A stretch of 64,000 bases of DNA from Proales similis (taxonomy: Eukaryota; Rotifera; Eurotatoria; Ploima; Proalidae): NCBI GenBank assembly GCA_019059635.1, contig JAGVRJ010000009.1:372001-436000 (forward strand). Direction: 5' to 3'. A program made the translations under genes and the position numbers. This document shows, piece after piece, positions 63,123 to 64,000 of this stretch (position 1 is its first letter; each line of letters opens with the position of its first letter). Below the pieces are notes generated by a model. That model did no database searches and was not told the DNA's origin. It saw nothing but the letters and a program-made list of their open reading frames with translations.

Positions 63123-63164
63123 GGACAAAGAGCAGGGAAGGGAACTCGTTTATCGTCAAAATAG

Positions 63165-64000
63165 TCAGAAAAGTGTTTCGCGTGGATCGCTCTTGTGCTC
63201 CGAATTGGCCTCGAAATAAAAGACGCTCGTGTTGTTGCGTGTCGCGTACGAAGAATTCGATTCGTTTGAAAGGCGCCGTGGCCTCAGAGTCAGCCGCTCA
63301 ATTTGGTCGCAGTTGAAGCGAACCGTCTCGCTCTTCTTCACCTGTCCACCGCTGAGGCATTTGTCGAGTTTGGCCAACAGCTGCTCTCTCTGCAGGCGAA
63401 ATGCACGATTAGAATAAGATTTTGGAATTAGACATTAAGGCGAAGGCTTACCTTCGATATGAGCTCGATTAGCTCGTCGTTTTGCCTCAAATTCTTAAAG
63501 TAGTTCTCTCTGAGTTTGTCGTGCATCTCTTGAGTGAGCGTCATCTGCTGCATCTCTTCTGCCTCGCTCAGTCTCATCAGACGTCTCAGCTTAAATCGAA
63601 GCGGTCAGCGTACGAGCCATAGCAATACTTAACGATGTAAAACTCACCTTGGGCAGGAAAATGAGCAGCAAAGTGAACAAGACACTGACGTTTACGGTGA
63701 TTGCGATGAAGAAAAACATCGAGTCGATCTGCTCGCGAACAATCACAGTTACCGGGCCAGCAATGAACACGAGCGCCTTATTGTAGGTTGTTGGCAATCA
63801 AATGAAACATGAAGGCTCAAGAGCGTGTCAAGTGTACCACAATGTTGTAGATGGCGAACGATATGTATTTGAGGTCGTTGATGTTCTCCATTTTCACTTT
63901 GCGACACTCAAAGCTCAGGTAAAGGCCGAGCAGCAGAAATATGGCCTTGAGACAAAATTGGATGCCTAGAGACCAGATGAAGTGCGAATAGAACGAGTCG
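63165..64000 (-). CDS. GABA-B-type class C GPCR, C-terminal part (5' end outside window)
   Basis: Four exons are visible (64000-63838, 63776-63648, 63589-63452, 63389-63165), and the gene continues beyond the right edge. The first two encode the last three membrane segments (TM5-TM7). They include LGLYLSFECRKVKMENINDLKY, where GABA-B subunits have a similar LGxFLAxETR..INDxK loop. IYNIVALVFIAGPVTVI resembles subunit 1 (IYN..LITAPVTMI), and LLIFLPKLRRL ends TM7. The short tail has a heptad-rich helix (MTLTQEMHDKLRENYFKNL and ELIELISKREQLL), probably the dimerising coiled coil of GABA-B receptors, then a Ser/Asn-rich end. Role: inhibitory GABA receptor at the plasma membrane. The subunit type is uncertain, since the ligand-binding domain is not in the window. 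Confidence 0.87.

Overview
The window is nuclear DNA of a small-genome bilaterian invertebrate. Every multi-exon gene is split by spliceosomal introns, many clustered at about 55-65 bp. AATAAA poly(A) signals, TATA boxes and a Pol III tRNA gene are present, and there are no operons or bacterial features. The genes are standard animal ones: S6 kinase, lamin, AP-2, GABA-B receptor, the tricellular-junction protein Bark/Anakonda, and DCAF7. An LRRC56 orthologue suggests that motile cilia or flagella are retained. I cannot fix the phylum from sequence alone; a compact spiralian or ecdysozoan genome would both fit.

Layout, left to right. 1-1061 (+): C-terminal part of a lysosomal-type beta-galactosidase. 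1785-3842 (-): ribosomal protein S6 kinase. 5112-8219 (+): mitochondrial elongation factor G1 in 14 exons, divergent from S6K. 8566-9640 (+): PP2C phosphatase. 9799-11277 (-): intronless divergent lamin lacking a CaaX box. 11665-13734 (-): LRRC56. 17365-18072 (-): TIS11/ZFP36 CCCH-finger protein, isolated between two gene-free stretches of about 3 kb. 20846-24398 (-): EF-hand/coiled-coil/Rab GTPase of the CRACR2A/RASEF family in 16 exons. 24983-25053 (-): tRNA-Gly(GCC). 25908-27118 (-): DCAF7. 27855-29889 (+): TPR-like protein ending in a CaaX box. 29996-31153 (-): sphingosine-1-phosphate phosphatase. 33222-34966 (-): FBXO33. 35346-36337 (-): unrecognised secreted cysteine-rich protein. 39248-50117 (+): bark, 3512 residues in five exons. 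53393-55895 (-): transcription factor AP-2, N-terminus unresolved. 61934-62896 (+): spliceosomal cyclophilin PPIH. 63165-64000 (-): C-terminal part of a GABA-B-type receptor.

The genes do not form one pathway. Several neighbours share tight 3' ends (PP2C/lamin, TPR/SGPP, PPIH/GABA-B) or divergent 5' regions (S6K/GFM1, DCAF7/TPR, secreted protein/bark). The housekeeping genes are packed closely. TIS11, bark and AP-2, which are typically highly regulated, sit in long non-coding DNA (about 3-6 kb) rich in microsatellites, where enhancers would be expected.

I placed exon borders by hand from GT/GC-AG signals, reading-frame phase and similarity to known families as I remember them. I ran no alignment. 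The most unusual items are the lamin without a prenylation motif, a TPR protein with one, a charged insertion in the Bark ectodomain, an in-frame stop just past a donor that would give a GTPase-less CRACR2A-like isoform, an AU-rich element in the TIS11 3' UTR, and an orphan secreted protein. I found no clearly new multi-gene system.
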